Under the pieces are notes generated by a model. That model saw only the letters and a list, made by a program, of their open reading frames with translations, did no database searches and was not told the origin of the DNA. Of a DNA stretch of 64,000 nucleotides, positions 18,204 through 27,147 are shown one piece after another. Origin of the DNA: Haloquadratum walsbyi J07HQW2 (GTDB lineage Archaea; Halobacteriota; Halobacteria; Halobacteriales; Haloferacaceae); the NCBI RefSeq assembly GCF_000415985.1, contig NZ_KE356561.1, positions 2,847,089 to 2,911,088 of the forward strand, in the 5' to 3' direction. The position numbers and the translations under genes were made by a program. Position 1 is the stretch's first letter. Each line of letters opens with the position of its first letter.

Positions 18204-18464
18204 ATGGTTTATGAGACAATCGCATTTGTGCTGTTTGCGGTTATTACAGTCGGATGCAGTTTAGGCGTCGTTCTCATGCAGGACATATGGCATTCTGCAC
18301 TCTTGCTTGGAGGGGCGTTATTGAGCGTTGCAGTGCATTACATCATGTTACAGGCAGAGTTCCTCGCCGCAATGCAGATTCTTGTCTATGTTGGCGGGAT
18401 ATTGATTCTTGTCACATTTGCTGTGATGCTGACGCGGACGCAACCGGAGGGAAGTAATATATGA
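18204..18464 (+). CDS. nuoJ1: Complex I subunit J, N-terminal half (J1)
   Basis: 86 residues, three membrane helices. MVYETIAFVLFAVITVG and QAEFLAAMQILVYVGGILILVTFAVM match the N-terminal part of NuoJ; the latter includes the conserved pi-bulge helix region. The start at 18204 is supported by AAGGAG at 18189-18194, nine bases upstream. An ATG at 18120 would add 28 residues without family counterpart. The C-terminal half is encoded separately by the overlapping next gene, as in other haloarchaea. Confidence 0.9.
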   Translation: MVYETIAFVLFAVITVGCSLGVVLMQDIWHSALLLGGALLSVAVHYIMLQAEFLAAMQILVYVGGILILVTFAVMLTRTQPEGSNI

Positions 18465-18820
18465 CAACACGACCAGAACTCAAGCTTGGATCGCATCTTC
18501 TGCCAGGACTTGCTGCTATCGGATTGTTCATTGTGATGACCGTAGCATTCCTGTCTGCATCATTCCCACAACCACAGGGATTCCCTGCAAATGCAAATAT
18601 TACGGCAAGTATCGGCTATGCGATGTTCAATCTCGATGTTGGCGATGTCGCCGGTGAGAGCTTTCTTGCTGCGTTCATCGTTATTGCACTCACCCTAGAT
18701 GTTGCACTTGATGGGTCGATTCACCTTGCACGTCGTGAGCGCTCTGAAGAGGACTCTTCAGTTCTTACTGACGGCGGACGAAAACTCAAAAAACAAATAT
18801 TCAACGAAGGTGACGAGTAA
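18461..18820 (+). CDS. nuoJ2: Complex I subunit J, C-terminal half (J2)
   Basis: 119 residues with two membrane helices (about residues 15-35 and 68-88) and a charged tail. It supplies the remaining helices of NuoJ; the pair J1-J2 equals one bacterial NuoJ. It overlaps J1 by four bases and nuoK by one base. Identity rests mainly on position and topology, since this half is poorly conserved. Confidence 0.85.
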   Translation: MTTRPELKLGSHLLPGLAAIGLFIVMTVAFLSASFPQPQGFPANANITASIGYAMFNLDVGDVAGESFLAAFIVIALTLDVALDGSIHLARRERSEEDSSVLTDGGRKLKKQIFNEGDE

Positions 18821-19122
18821 TGCTTACACCACAGTATTATCTCATTCTCTCAGCAGCAATATTCTGCACCGGATTATTCGGTGTTTTGACACGGCGGAAT
18901 GCATTGCTGTTTTTGATGTCTGTTGAATTGATGTTGAATGCTGCAAATATCAATCTCATCGCGTTTTCATATCTGTGGGGTAATATCACTGGACAGACGT
19001 TCGGATTATTTGTTATGGCTCTCGCCGCAGCAGAGGTCGCCATCGGTATTGGGATTATTCTGGTATTATATCGCAACTTCGACGGCGTCGACGTCACCGA
19101 CGCTACAACAATGAAGTGGTAA
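18820..19122 (+). CDS. nuoK: Complex I subunit K
   Basis: 100 residues, three membrane helices. GLFGVLTRRNALLFLMSVELMLNAANINLIAF contains the conserved membrane glutamate of helix 2 (in SVELMLN), and MALAAAEVAIGIGIIL contains that of helix 3; both lie on the proton path. It overlaps nuoJ2 by one base and lies one base before nuoL. Confidence 0.95.
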   Translation: MLTPQYYLILSAAIFCTGLFGVLTRRNALLFLMSVELMLNAANINLIAFSYLWGNITGQTFGLFVMALAAAEVAIGIGIILVLYRNFDGVDVTDATTMKW

Positions 19123-19123
19123 T

Positions 19124-21148
19124 ATGGTCGGAATATTTGACTTCACACCAGCAATCGTTCTGTTACCGTTTGTCTCATTCCTCATAGCACTCGCTTTCGG
19201 CAACCGACTTCCAAAGGGCGGCGCACTTGCCGGAATTACAGCAACCGGCGGGTCGTTATTGATTGCAATTGTGACCGCAGTCGTTGTTGCTAGAGGAAAC
19301 GTGTATGATGCAACCGTCTATACGTGGGCTAGTGGTCTTGATGTAGTTGATCTAACTTTTGGTGTGCTCATTGACCCACTGTCAGCGATGATGTTGATCA
19401 TCGTTTCACTTGTTTCATTCCTTGTTCATATATTCAGTCTTGGGTACATGAACGCCGAAGGCGAAGTCGGACTTCCGCGATATTATGCTGGACTCGGACT
19501 TTTTTCTGCATCAATGCTTGGCTTCGTCGTTGCAGATAATCTATTGATGGCATTCATGTTCTTTGAGCTGGTCGGGCTCTGTTCGTACCTGCTCATTGGG
19601 TTTTGGTTCCGCGAGCCAGGTCCGCCAAGCGCAGCAAAAAAGGCATTTCTCGTCACGCGATTTGGAGATTACTTTTTCCTTATTGGTGTTGTTGCCGTCT
19701 TTGCAACATTTGGAACAGCCGCGTTTTCCGGGAGTGAGTCATTCCCAGTGCTTGCAGAGGCAGCGTTGCAGGGAGGAGCTGCTGAATCTATCCGAACGTT
19801 CGGATTTGAACCACAGCTGTGGTTTACGATTATTGGATTGTTGATCCTTGGTGGTGTCGTTGGAAAATCAGCGCAATTCCCACTTCATACATGGCTTCCA
19901 GATGCGATGGAAGGTCCAACACCTGTTTCGGCTCTCATTCATGCCGCGACGATGGTCGCTGCTGGCGTTTATCTCATTGCGCGAATGTATGGTTTCTATG
20001 CGCTGTCACCGACAGCACTGGCGATCATTGCATTCTTTGGTGGGTTTACAGCGCTTGTTGCTGCGACAATGGGTGTTGTCAAACGCGAAATAAAACAGGT
20101 GCTCGCGTACTCAACCATCTCACAGTATGGATATATTATGCTTGGTCTCGGTGGTGGTGGCTACGTCGCTGCAACATTCCATCTCATGACACATGCATTC
20201 TTCAAGGCGCTATTATTCCTTGGCGCAGGATCAGTCATCATCGCGATGCATCATACTGAAGATATGTGGGAAATGGGCGGATTGAAAGAAAAGCTCCCAG
20301 TCACATATTATACATTTATTACCGGGTCACTCGCACTTGCGGGCATTATCCCCTTTGCTGGATTTTGGTCGAAAGATGAAGTCCTCTACGAGACGTTACT
20401 ACATGGACTCGATGGAAATATAATCCTCTTAGCCGCGTATGCAATGGGACTTATCGCCGTATTTTTCACCGGCTTCTATACTTTCCGGATGGTCTTTTTA
20501 ACATTCCACGGAAATCCCCGATCAGAAACAGCTCGTGACCCAGATGCAGTTGGAATGAATGTTAAAATTCCACTCGTCGTTCTTGGGACACTCGCCGCGA
20601 CGACTGGCTTTCTCAATATGACGCCCGTTGCGAAGTTGACCGGCTTACATATCGAATTCCTACATAAGTGGCTTGAGCATGGCTTTGCCAGCCTGACTGT
20701 CGAACACTATGGCGAGCTTCTACATGATGTTGCTGGCTACGGTGCGGCTGGCATCGAATTAAGTCCAATTCTTCCTGGTGCCGTATCGCTTGGATTGGCA
20801 CTCGCTGGGTTCTTATTAGCATATCAACTGTACAATGTCCCTGAGCCAGTTGCTCACACTGACCGTCTCGGCAGTTTCAAAACAATGTTATACAATAATT
20901 ATTATCAGGACGAATATCAGGTCTGGATTGCAACACGTTTCACACAGCCGCTTGCCCGTGTTGCGAACAAACTTGATCAAGGCGTCGTTGACGGAGTGGT
21001 AAACGGTGTTTCCGGTATAAGCTTATTTGCTGGCAGCCGAATCAAACGAATTCAAACAGGCGTTATTAGCAATTATGCAGCACTGCTAACGCTTGGACTT
21101 ACGGCACTGTTAGTCGGACTTGGACTCATGGGAGGGTGGTTTGCATGA
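19124..21148 (+). CDS. nuoL: Complex I subunit L (antiporter-like)
   Basis: 674 residues, about 15-16 membrane helices. It is the distal antiporter-like proton channel. FFELVGLCSYLLIGFWF carries the key glutamate of helix 5; GKSAQFPLHTWLPDAMEGPTPVSALIHAATMV carries the helix 7 lysine and helix 8 His; VKREIKQVLAYSTISQYGYI contains the broken-helix region. The C-terminal lateral-helix segment follows RLGSFKTMLYNNYYQDE. The stop overlaps nuoM by ATGA. Confidence 0.96.
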   Translation: MVGIFDFTPAIVLLPFVSFLIALAFGNRLPKGGALAGITATGGSLLIAIVTAVVVARGNVYDATVYTWASGLDVVDLTFGVLIDPLSAMMLIIVSLVSFLVHIFSLGYMNAEGEVGLPRYYAGLGLFSASMLGFVVADNLLMAFMFFELVGLCSYLLIGFWFREPGPPSAAKKAFLVTRFGDYFFLIGVVAVFATFGTAAFSGSESFPVLAEAALQGGAAESIRTFGFEPQLWFTIIGLLILGGVVGKSAQFPLHTWLPDAMEGPTPVSALIHAATMVAAGVYLIARMYGFYALSPTALAIIAFFGGFTALVAATMGVVKREIKQVLAYSTISQYGYIMLGLGGGGYVAATFHLMTHAFFKALLFLGAGSVIIAMHHTEDMWEMGGLKEKLPVTYYTFITGSLALAGIIPFAGFWSKDEVLYETLLHGLDGNIILLAAYAMGLIAVFFTGFYTFRMVFLTFHGNPRSETARDPDAVGMNVKIPLVVLGTLAATTGFLNMTPVAKLTGLHIEFLHKWLEHGFASLTVEHYGELLHDVAGYGAAGIELSPILPGAVSLGLALAGFLLAYQLYNVPEPVAHTDRLGSFKTMLYNNYYQDEYQVWIATRFTQPLARVANKLDQGVVDGVVNGVSGISLFAGSRIKRIQTGVISNYAALLTLGLTALLVGLGLMGGWFA

Positions 21149-22671
21149 TTATTGAATTACTTATTGCATTCACGTTCATTGCTGCACTGATCATTTTTGT
21201 CGTTCCAGACAAAACTGCAGGTCGACTTGCTGCAATAGCGAGTGTTATTCCGATCCTTGGGAGCCTCTGGATGTGGGCACAGTATGACGCGACTGGGAAT
21301 GCTCTCCTTGGTGGATCTATCGCATATAAGACAGATATCATCTGGCTGACGCTTGGTGGGCTTGATCTTCACTGGTTCGTTGGTGTTGATGGGATCAGCC
21401 TCCCGCTTGTTGTTCTGACGACTATCCTGACGATGCTTGCGATTGTCAGTGCATGGACACCGATTGATGAACGACAGTCTCAGTTTTATGGATTGATGTT
21501 ATTTATGGAGGCAAATCTCCTCGGTGTCTTTACGACACTTGATTTCTTTGTCTGGTTTATTTTTTGGGAGGGGGTCTTGGTTCCGATGTACTTCCTCATC
21601 GGAGTTTGGGGAGGTCCTAATCGCCGATATGCAGCAATCAAATTTTTCGTATATACAAACATCGCTTCACTTGCGATGTTCATTGGATTCATTGCATTGG
21701 TATTTGGACTTGGCTCATCGGTATCATCAATGCGACTTCCTGAGATCACACAAGCTCTTCGTGCAGGAAGCCTCACCGCATTCGGTGGCATTGATGCTGC
21801 AACGCTGAAACTCGTTGCTTTCATTGCGATGTTCGTTGGGTTCGCCGTCAAAGTACCAGTCGCGCCATTACATACGTGGTTGCCGGATGCTCATGTTGAA
21901 GCCCCGACCCCAGTATCTGTGATGCTCGCCGGGGTTCTGCTTAAGATGGGCACATATGCACTACTTCGATATAATTTTACGATGATGCCTGATGTGGCGA
22001 CAAATCTTGTTATTCCGATTGCGAGTATTGCTGTTATCAGCGTTATTTATGGGGCATTGCTCGCACTTGCACAACAAGATCTCAAGCGTATCGTTGCATA
22101 TTCGTCAGTATCATCGATGGGATATGTGATTCTTGGACTTATTGCATATACGACATATGGTGTTGGTGGTGCAACATTTCAGATGGTTGCCCATGGGCTC
22201 ATCTCTGGATTGATGTTCATGTCTGTCGGGGTAATTTACAATGTAACTCATACACGCATGGTCGGTGATATGTCCGGTATTGCAGATCGTATGCCGATCA
22301 CTGCTGGGATTTTCATCGCGAGTGCATTTGGATATATGGGATTACCGCTAATGGCTGGCTTCGCCGGCGAATTCTTCATTTTTAAGGGTGCATTCGCCTC
22401 GACAGTTCATACGGCAATGCCATTGTTCACAGCGGCGGCGATGTTTGGGATCGTGATTGTCGCAGGATATCTTCTTTTTGCGATGCAACGAACACTGTTC
22501 GGACCGTTCTCATTTGATGGTGAATATGAGATTACAACCGCTGCAATGCATGATATTGCGCCTCTTGCGGTCTTATTGGCTCTTGTTATTGCATTAGGTG
22601 TTGCTCCTGACATATTCTTCGGGATGATTCAAGAAGCAGTTACACCAATTCTTTCGGGAGGTGGGGTGTAA
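21145..22671 (+). CDS. nuoM: Complex I subunit M (antiporter-like)
   Basis: 508 residues, about 14 membrane helices. FFVWFIFWEGVLVPMYFLIGVWG carries the helix 5 glutamate and VKVPVAPLHTWLPDAHVEAPTPVSVMLAG the helix 7-8 Lys/His region. ATG 21145 overlaps the nuoL stop; an in-frame ATG at 21136 lies inside nuoL. It shares one base with nuoN. Confidence 0.96.
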   Translation: MIIELLIAFTFIAALIIFVVPDKTAGRLAAIASVIPILGSLWMWAQYDATGNALLGGSIAYKTDIIWLTLGGLDLHWFVGVDGISLPLVVLTTILTMLAIVSAWTPIDERQSQFYGLMLFMEANLLGVFTTLDFFVWFIFWEGVLVPMYFLIGVWGGPNRRYAAIKFFVYTNIASLAMFIGFIALVFGLGSSVSSMRLPEITQALRAGSLTAFGGIDAATLKLVAFIAMFVGFAVKVPVAPLHTWLPDAHVEAPTPVSVMLAGVLLKMGTYALLRYNFTMMPDVATNLVIPIASIAVISVIYGALLALAQQDLKRIVAYSSVSSMGYVILGLIAYTTYGVGGATFQMVAHGLISGLMFMSVGVIYNVTHTRMVGDMSGIADRMPITAGIFIASAFGYMGLPLMAGFAGEFFIFKGAFASTVHTAMPLFTAAAMFGIVIVAGYLLFAMQRTLFGPFSFDGEYEITTAAMHDIAPLAVLLALVIALGVAPDIFFGMIQEAVTPILSGGGV

Positions 22672-24209
22672 TGACTAGTTCGACACTAGTATTACCTGAT
22701 ATGATTACCCTACAGTCAGGGTTGCCGTCTGGAATTTTGGCGCTTGCTCCGGTCATTCTGCTTGCAGGCACTGGGCTTGTGTTGTTGCTCATCGATATCA
22801 TATTTACTGAGACAGTAAATGATCTGTTGTTAACCGGGGTCTCTGCGGTAGGATCATTGCTTGCATTCGGTATTACTGGGTGGTTCCTCATCAGTGGGCT
22901 TGGACAGGCACAGACGGGTGGTGCTATCACACTGTACGGTGATGCGCTCATCATTGATGGATTAAGTCTGTTCTTTACACTAATATTCACTATTGTGACC
23001 ACGATGGTCGCGGTCGCGTCATATGATTATCTTAGCCCTCAGCAGTACAAGGCTGAGTTTTACTCACTCATATTATTCGCAGCAACAGGTATGGCACTGA
23101 TGTCGATGTCAAACTCACTTGCAACGGCATTTGTGAGTCTTGAGCTTGCATCACTGCCATCATATGCACTTGTTTCATTTCTTAAAGAAGACCGAGGGAG
23201 TATTGAGGCTGGATTAAAATATCTCCTCATTGGGGCGCTGTCATCGGCTGTCTTTGTCTTTGGAGTCAGTCTTATCTATGCAGCCACTGGATCACTGCTT
23301 CTCAGTGATATTGCTGAGTCGGTCGCAGAGACAGAACTCGTCGGTGTGCTTGGAATTGGTATATTGATGATTGCAGGTGGATTCGCATTCAAGACTGCAT
23401 CCGTACCATTTCATTTCTGGGCACCAGAAGCATATGAAGGGGCTCCGGCACCGGTATCAGCGTTTCTGTCATCTGCATCAAAGGCTGCTGGATTTGCTGT
23501 TGCATTTCGTGTGTTCACTGAGGCATTCCCACTCAGCTCACTTCCAGTCGGAATTGACTGGGTGCTTGCATTTCAGCTATTGGCTGTTGCAACAATGACA
23601 CTTGGTAACTTCGCGGCTGCGACTCAAGAAACAGTGAAACGAATGCTTGCATACTCATCAATCGGGCATGCAGGCTATGCGCTTATTGGTCTAGCAGCAC
23701 TTTCAGCCGGTGGTCCGAACGGTGATGTGCTCGGAGCATCGATGGCACATCTATTCGTATACGGCTTCATGAACACAGGCGCGTTCTTATTCATTGCCCT
23801 TGTCGAACATTGGGGTATCGGTCGAACCTTTGAAGATTACAATGGATTGGTAACACGGGCCCCGATTGCTGTTGTTGCGATGACGGTCTTTCTGTTTAGT
23901 CTTGCTGGACTGCCACCGTTTGGTGGCTTTATTTCAAAATATGCGTTATTTTACTCGGCAATTGAATCTGGATTCTGGTGGCTTGCGGCTGTCGGTGCTG
24001 TCAACAGCGCATTGTCACTGTTCTACTATAGTCGTGTTATAAGAGCAATGTGGATTGAGTCACCGACACAAGATCTCTCTGCGCTTGAATCGCGTCCTGT
24101 TGGGCTCTATGCTGCGGTCTTGTTTGCTGGAGTTGGAACACTTGTTTTGCTCCCTGCATTTGGTCCTGTCGTTGAGACTGCACAAACTGTCGCAGCAGCA
24201 CTGTTTTAG
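22671..24209 (+). CDS. nuoN: Complex I subunit N (antiporter-like)
   Basis: 512 residues, about 14 membrane helices. It is the last subunit of the operon and contacts NuoJ/NuoK. SLELASLPSYALVSF carries the helix 5 glutamate; FKTASVPFHFWAPEAYEGAPAPVSAFLSS and VKRMLAYSSIGHAGY are conserved. No gene for NuoE, NuoF or NuoG follows: a 186-base AT-rich gap leads to an unrelated gene. Confidence 0.96.
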   Translation: MTSSTLVLPDMITLQSGLPSGILALAPVILLAGTGLVLLLIDIIFTETVNDLLLTGVSAVGSLLAFGITGWFLISGLGQAQTGGAITLYGDALIIDGLSLFFTLIFTIVTTMVAVASYDYLSPQQYKAEFYSLILFAATGMALMSMSNSLATAFVSLELASLPSYALVSFLKEDRGSIEAGLKYLLIGALSSAVFVFGVSLIYAATGSLLLSDIAESVAETELVGVLGIGILMIAGGFAFKTASVPFHFWAPEAYEGAPAPVSAFLSSASKAAGFAVAFRVFTEAFPLSSLPVGIDWVLAFQLLAVATMTLGNFAAATQETVKRMLAYSSIGHAGYALIGLAALSAGGPNGDVLGASMAHLFVYGFMNTGAFLFIALVEHWGIGRTFEDYNGLVTRAPIAVVAMTVFLFSLAGLPPFGGFISKYALFYSAIESGFWWLAAVGAVNSALSLFYYSRVIRAMWIESPTQDLSALESRPVGLYAAVLFAGVGTLVLLPAFGPVVETAQTVAAALF

Positions 24210-24395
24210 ATTTCATAGTTCCGACGTTTGAGTTTTATTTCTCATACCACAGCTTCGATTTCCTGATGCATGTAGGTGAAATATCATACATGATAACGCA
24301 TTTGATATATAAGGAGGCTAATATTTATTCTCGGATACGGACGATAATAATATTATGACGGCAGTGTTTTAGCGCCTGCATTCGAACTATCGTGT

Positions 24396-25868
24396 ATGAA
24401 TCGGCGGTTGCTACTTGGGTGTGGCTCTGCCGTCCATGATGCGGTTGAACGCTTTATTAACCGGTCTGGACCTCTTACGATTGTCACGCGGCATGAGACT
24501 GCTCTTGAATCACTCGATGGTGACGATACCCATCACATACAGGCTAATCCTGATGACTCGACGGTATATCCTTCAACCGCCGATATGATCTTTATCGCCG
24601 GTGACGAAGCTGAACAAAATGCAATTACGGCTGAGACTGCTCGAGCGGAGTTTCCACATGCACATGTCACCAGTCATATCCCTTCGAGCGCCTCTCAGAA
24701 GACACGACAGCGAATCAATGGTGCAAGTGATCGAATAGTTGACGCCCGTCGAGCGCTGGTGAATCGCTTTAGCGATATATTGACACACTCAGGTACTAAT
24801 CAGCTACATCAACTGTTCGCAACATTGCGTGCTATTGACGATACCCTTGCAATTGTGATGCATGACGCTCCCGATCCAGATGCAATCGCAAGTGCCCTTA
24901 GTTTAGTAGAACTCGCTGACAGTGTTGATGTTGATGCTGATCCATGTTATTATGGATCGATCTCACATCAAGAAAATCGTGCCCTCGTTAATCTGCTTGA
25001 TCTTGATTTGATTGAACTTGAATCAAATACCGATGTCGAGACATATGATAGCGTTGCACTTGTTGATCACTCACGACCAGGAGTCAATGATGGACTTGAC
25101 CCTGCTACGACCGTTGATATTGTTGTTGACCATCACCCACCACGGGCACATGTTGAGGCGTCCTTTGTTGATCTCCGTCGTAATGTCGGTGCAACAAGCA
25201 CTATCTTTGCAGATTATCTTCGCAGAATAAATGCAACACCCAGTGAGTCTGTTGCCACAGCACTATTATTCGGAATTCGGACCGATACAAATGACTTTGC
25301 CAGAGAAGTTTCTACGGCAGACTTTGAGGCGGTCGCATGGTTACTCACTCACGCAGATCTTTCGATTCTTGAAGATGTTGAATCTCCGCAGATGACTTCA
25401 ACTGTTCTTGAGACACTCTCAAATGCGATTCAGAATCGTGATGTTCGTAGTAACGCGCTCACCTCGAATGTTGGTGAGATTATCGATCGTGAATCACTTG
25501 CTCAAGCAGCAGATCATGTGTTGAATCTTGAGGGAATTAATATTGTTATTATATATGGGTGGATTGACGATACCGTCTATCTCTCTGGACGAGCACGTGG
25601 TGTTGATATTGACCTTGGTGAAACACTTCGGAATGCTCTTGGAAATATTGGGAGTGCTGGCGGACATGCTGACTTGGCTGGTGCACAGATTCCACTCAAC
25701 GCAGTTAATTCAGCTCAGGAGGAATCGTCAGACGACCTCTATGCAACTGTCTCAGACGCGATTTCAACACGGGTGTTTGGAGCCTTAGATGATGAAACGA
25801 CAGTACTTGAGCCTGAGGAAGACAAATCATCTCTTGAGTCATTTCAGTTCCCTCAAAAGAGCAATTAA
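24396..25868 (+). CDS. DHH-family phosphoesterase with N-terminal Rossmann-like domain
   Basis: 490 residues. The first ~110 residues start MNRRLLLGCGSAV, resembling a TrkA-N/NAD-binding fold. A DHH phosphoesterase domain follows: HDAPDPDAIASAL (about 155) is motif I, VALVDHSRPG is motif II, VVDHHPP (about 245) is motif III and RTDTNDF is motif IV. GSAGGHADLAGAQIP is the DHHA1 substrate-recognition GGH loop. Family members cleave cyclic dinucleotides, nanoRNA or pAp with metal ions; which substrate applies is not visible. Haloarchaea use cyclic di-AMP, so a role there is possible. The start ATG 24396 lies about 80 bases downstream of a TATATAA-like box (about 24306-24312). Confidence 0.85.
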   Translation: MNRRLLLGCGSAVHDAVERFINRSGPLTIVTRHETALESLDGDDTHHIQANPDDSTVYPSTADMIFIAGDEAEQNAITAETARAEFPHAHVTSHIPSSASQKTRQRINGASDRIVDARRALVNRFSDILTHSGTNQLHQLFATLRAIDDTLAIVMHDAPDPDAIASALSLVELADSVDVDADPCYYGSISHQENRALVNLLDLDLIELESNTDVETYDSVALVDHSRPGVNDGLDPATTVDIVVDHHPPRAHVEASFVDLRRNVGATSTIFADYLRRINATPSESVATALLFGIRTDTNDFAREVSTADFEAVAWLLTHADLSILEDVESPQMTSTVLETLSNAIQNRDVRSNALTSNVGEIIDRESLAQAADHVLNLEGINIVIIYGWIDDTVYLSGRARGVDIDLGETLRNALGNIGSAGGHADLAGAQIPLNAVNSAQEESSDDLYATVSDAISTRVFGALDDETTVLEPEEDKSSLESFQFPQKSN

Positions 25869-25934
25869 CAGTTGTCTGCGGTCATACCACGATGATGGGT
25901 ACGTTTTTTAATACTGATTGACCATTAACATATA

Positions 25935-26717
25935 ATGAGCGAGAAGGTGACCGTCGATGAGTACATGACACGTGATGTTCAGACTGTCTCTCCGACTGAC
26001 ACCGTCGCTAACGTCGCCCAACAGATCAAAAATAGCGCTGGTCATACCGGATTTCCTGTTTCGGAAGGGCGGACTGTTGAGGGGGTCGTGACCGCTTGTG
26101 ATCTTCTCCTGGTTGATGATGAGGCACCTATCTTTACCGTGATGACTGAGGATATCATCGTAGCACATCCGGATATGGCAGTTGTTGATGCTGGACGAGT
26201 TATTCTTCGGTCGGGTATTCAAAAACTCCCTGTTGTTGATGATGCAGGTAACCTCGTTGGAATTATTTCTAATACAGACGTTGTCCGCTCACAAATAGAG
26301 CGTGCAACACCGGAGAAGGTTGGAAAATTAATGCGGACACTTGAGCAAATTCATGGCATTTGTGTTGATCAGGAACGTCGCTCAATCACGCTTGATAATC
26401 TCGTTCCGACACAAAGCCGTGTATATGGCGACGAACTTGAGGGACGACAATATGAACTCGAACGTGGACTTGCGGAACCGCTTGTCGCAATCGATACTGC
26501 TGGTGCATTACTTCTTGCTGACGGTCACCATCGTGTTATGGCTGCTGCGGAAATTGGGATTGACGAGATGGAAGCATATGTTATCATCGTCAGTGATCCC
26601 GTAGAATTAGGAATGCAGCGGACAGCAGAAAAAGAAGGGCTTCACTCAATTGGTGATATTGAGGTTGTTGAGTATGGACGACATCCCCTTGTTGAAACGA
26701 CACGCCGACTGCAATAA
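25935..26717 (+). CDS. CBS-pair protein fused to a ParB/SerK-like domain
   Basis: 260 residues. Two CBS motifs occupy about residues 1-125 (VDEYMTRDVQTVSP; GIQKLPVVDDAGNLVGIISNTDVVR), a module that binds adenine nucleotides. The C-terminal half (about 135-260) has LVPTQSRVYGDELEGRQ, LVAIDTAGALLLADGHHRVMAA and a final acidic segment. DGHHR is the signature of the ParB/sulfiredoxin fold and of the archaeal ADP-dependent free serine kinase SerK. The gene is therefore either a nucleotide-regulated SerK-like enzyme making O-phosphoserine or a DNA-binding ParB-like protein; I favour the former because no helix-turn-helix follows. It stands alone, downstream of the DHH gene. Confidence 0.75.
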   Translation: MSEKVTVDEYMTRDVQTVSPTDTVANVAQQIKNSAGHTGFPVSEGRTVEGVVTACDLLLVDDEAPIFTVMTEDIIVAHPDMAVVDAGRVILRSGIQKLPVVDDAGNLVGIISNTDVVRSQIERATPEKVGKLMRTLEQIHGICVDQERRSITLDNLVPTQSRVYGDELEGRQYELERGLAEPLVAIDTAGALLLADGHHRVMAAAEIGIDEMEAYVIIVSDPVELGMQRTAEKEGLHSIGDIEVVEYGRHPLVETTRRLQ

Positions 26718-26765
26718 CACAGTAGTCTTCTGATAGTAAACTTTCGACTTTCGCTTTCTCCGCGC

Positions 26766-27050
26766 TTAGTGGTTATGTCCCATTGCTTCGCTCAATGAGA
26801 CACCGAATCGGTCCTCAAATAACGACTCCATCTCATCATTGAGTTCTTCAAGATCTGCCGGTGTTTCGCCCTCACCGTGATGAACAACAGCATGTGACTG
26901 TTGTGCAAATGATTGAATGACTAAATCACAGACAACTGCAATTGAATCTTCTCCCTGCTCAGTAAACATATCCGGAAGACCAGCAGGAAGTTCAACATCT
27001 TCGGTATTTCCGTTAGGATCTTCAATAGTGTACGTTTCTGTCGAAGCCAT
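26766..27050 (-). CDS. Small conserved acidic protein of unknown function
   Basis: 94 residues, strongly acidic, ending EAMGHNH. I recognise the general form of a haloarchaeal conserved protein (TIEDPNGNTEDVELPAGLPDMF; EDSIAVVCDLVIQSFAQQSHAVVHH) but cannot assign function. His residues are clustered (HAVVHHG and the C-terminal HNH), which might bind metal. ATG 27050 is chosen; a TTG two codons upstream is less likely. It ends 49 bases from the convergent CBS gene. Confidence 0.65.
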   Translation of the reverse strand: MASTETYTIEDPNGNTEDVELPAGLPDMFTEQGEDSIAVVCDLVIQSFAQQSHAVVHHGEGETPADLEELNDEMESLFEDRFGVSLSEAMGHNH

Positions 27051-27147
27051 ACTCAATTACAACAGCCAGTACATAAGGGTCTGTGGGACAGCGACCAGCT
27101 ACCTGTATTCTACGAATTTTAATCTAACTAACGACTACTGTCTCAGC

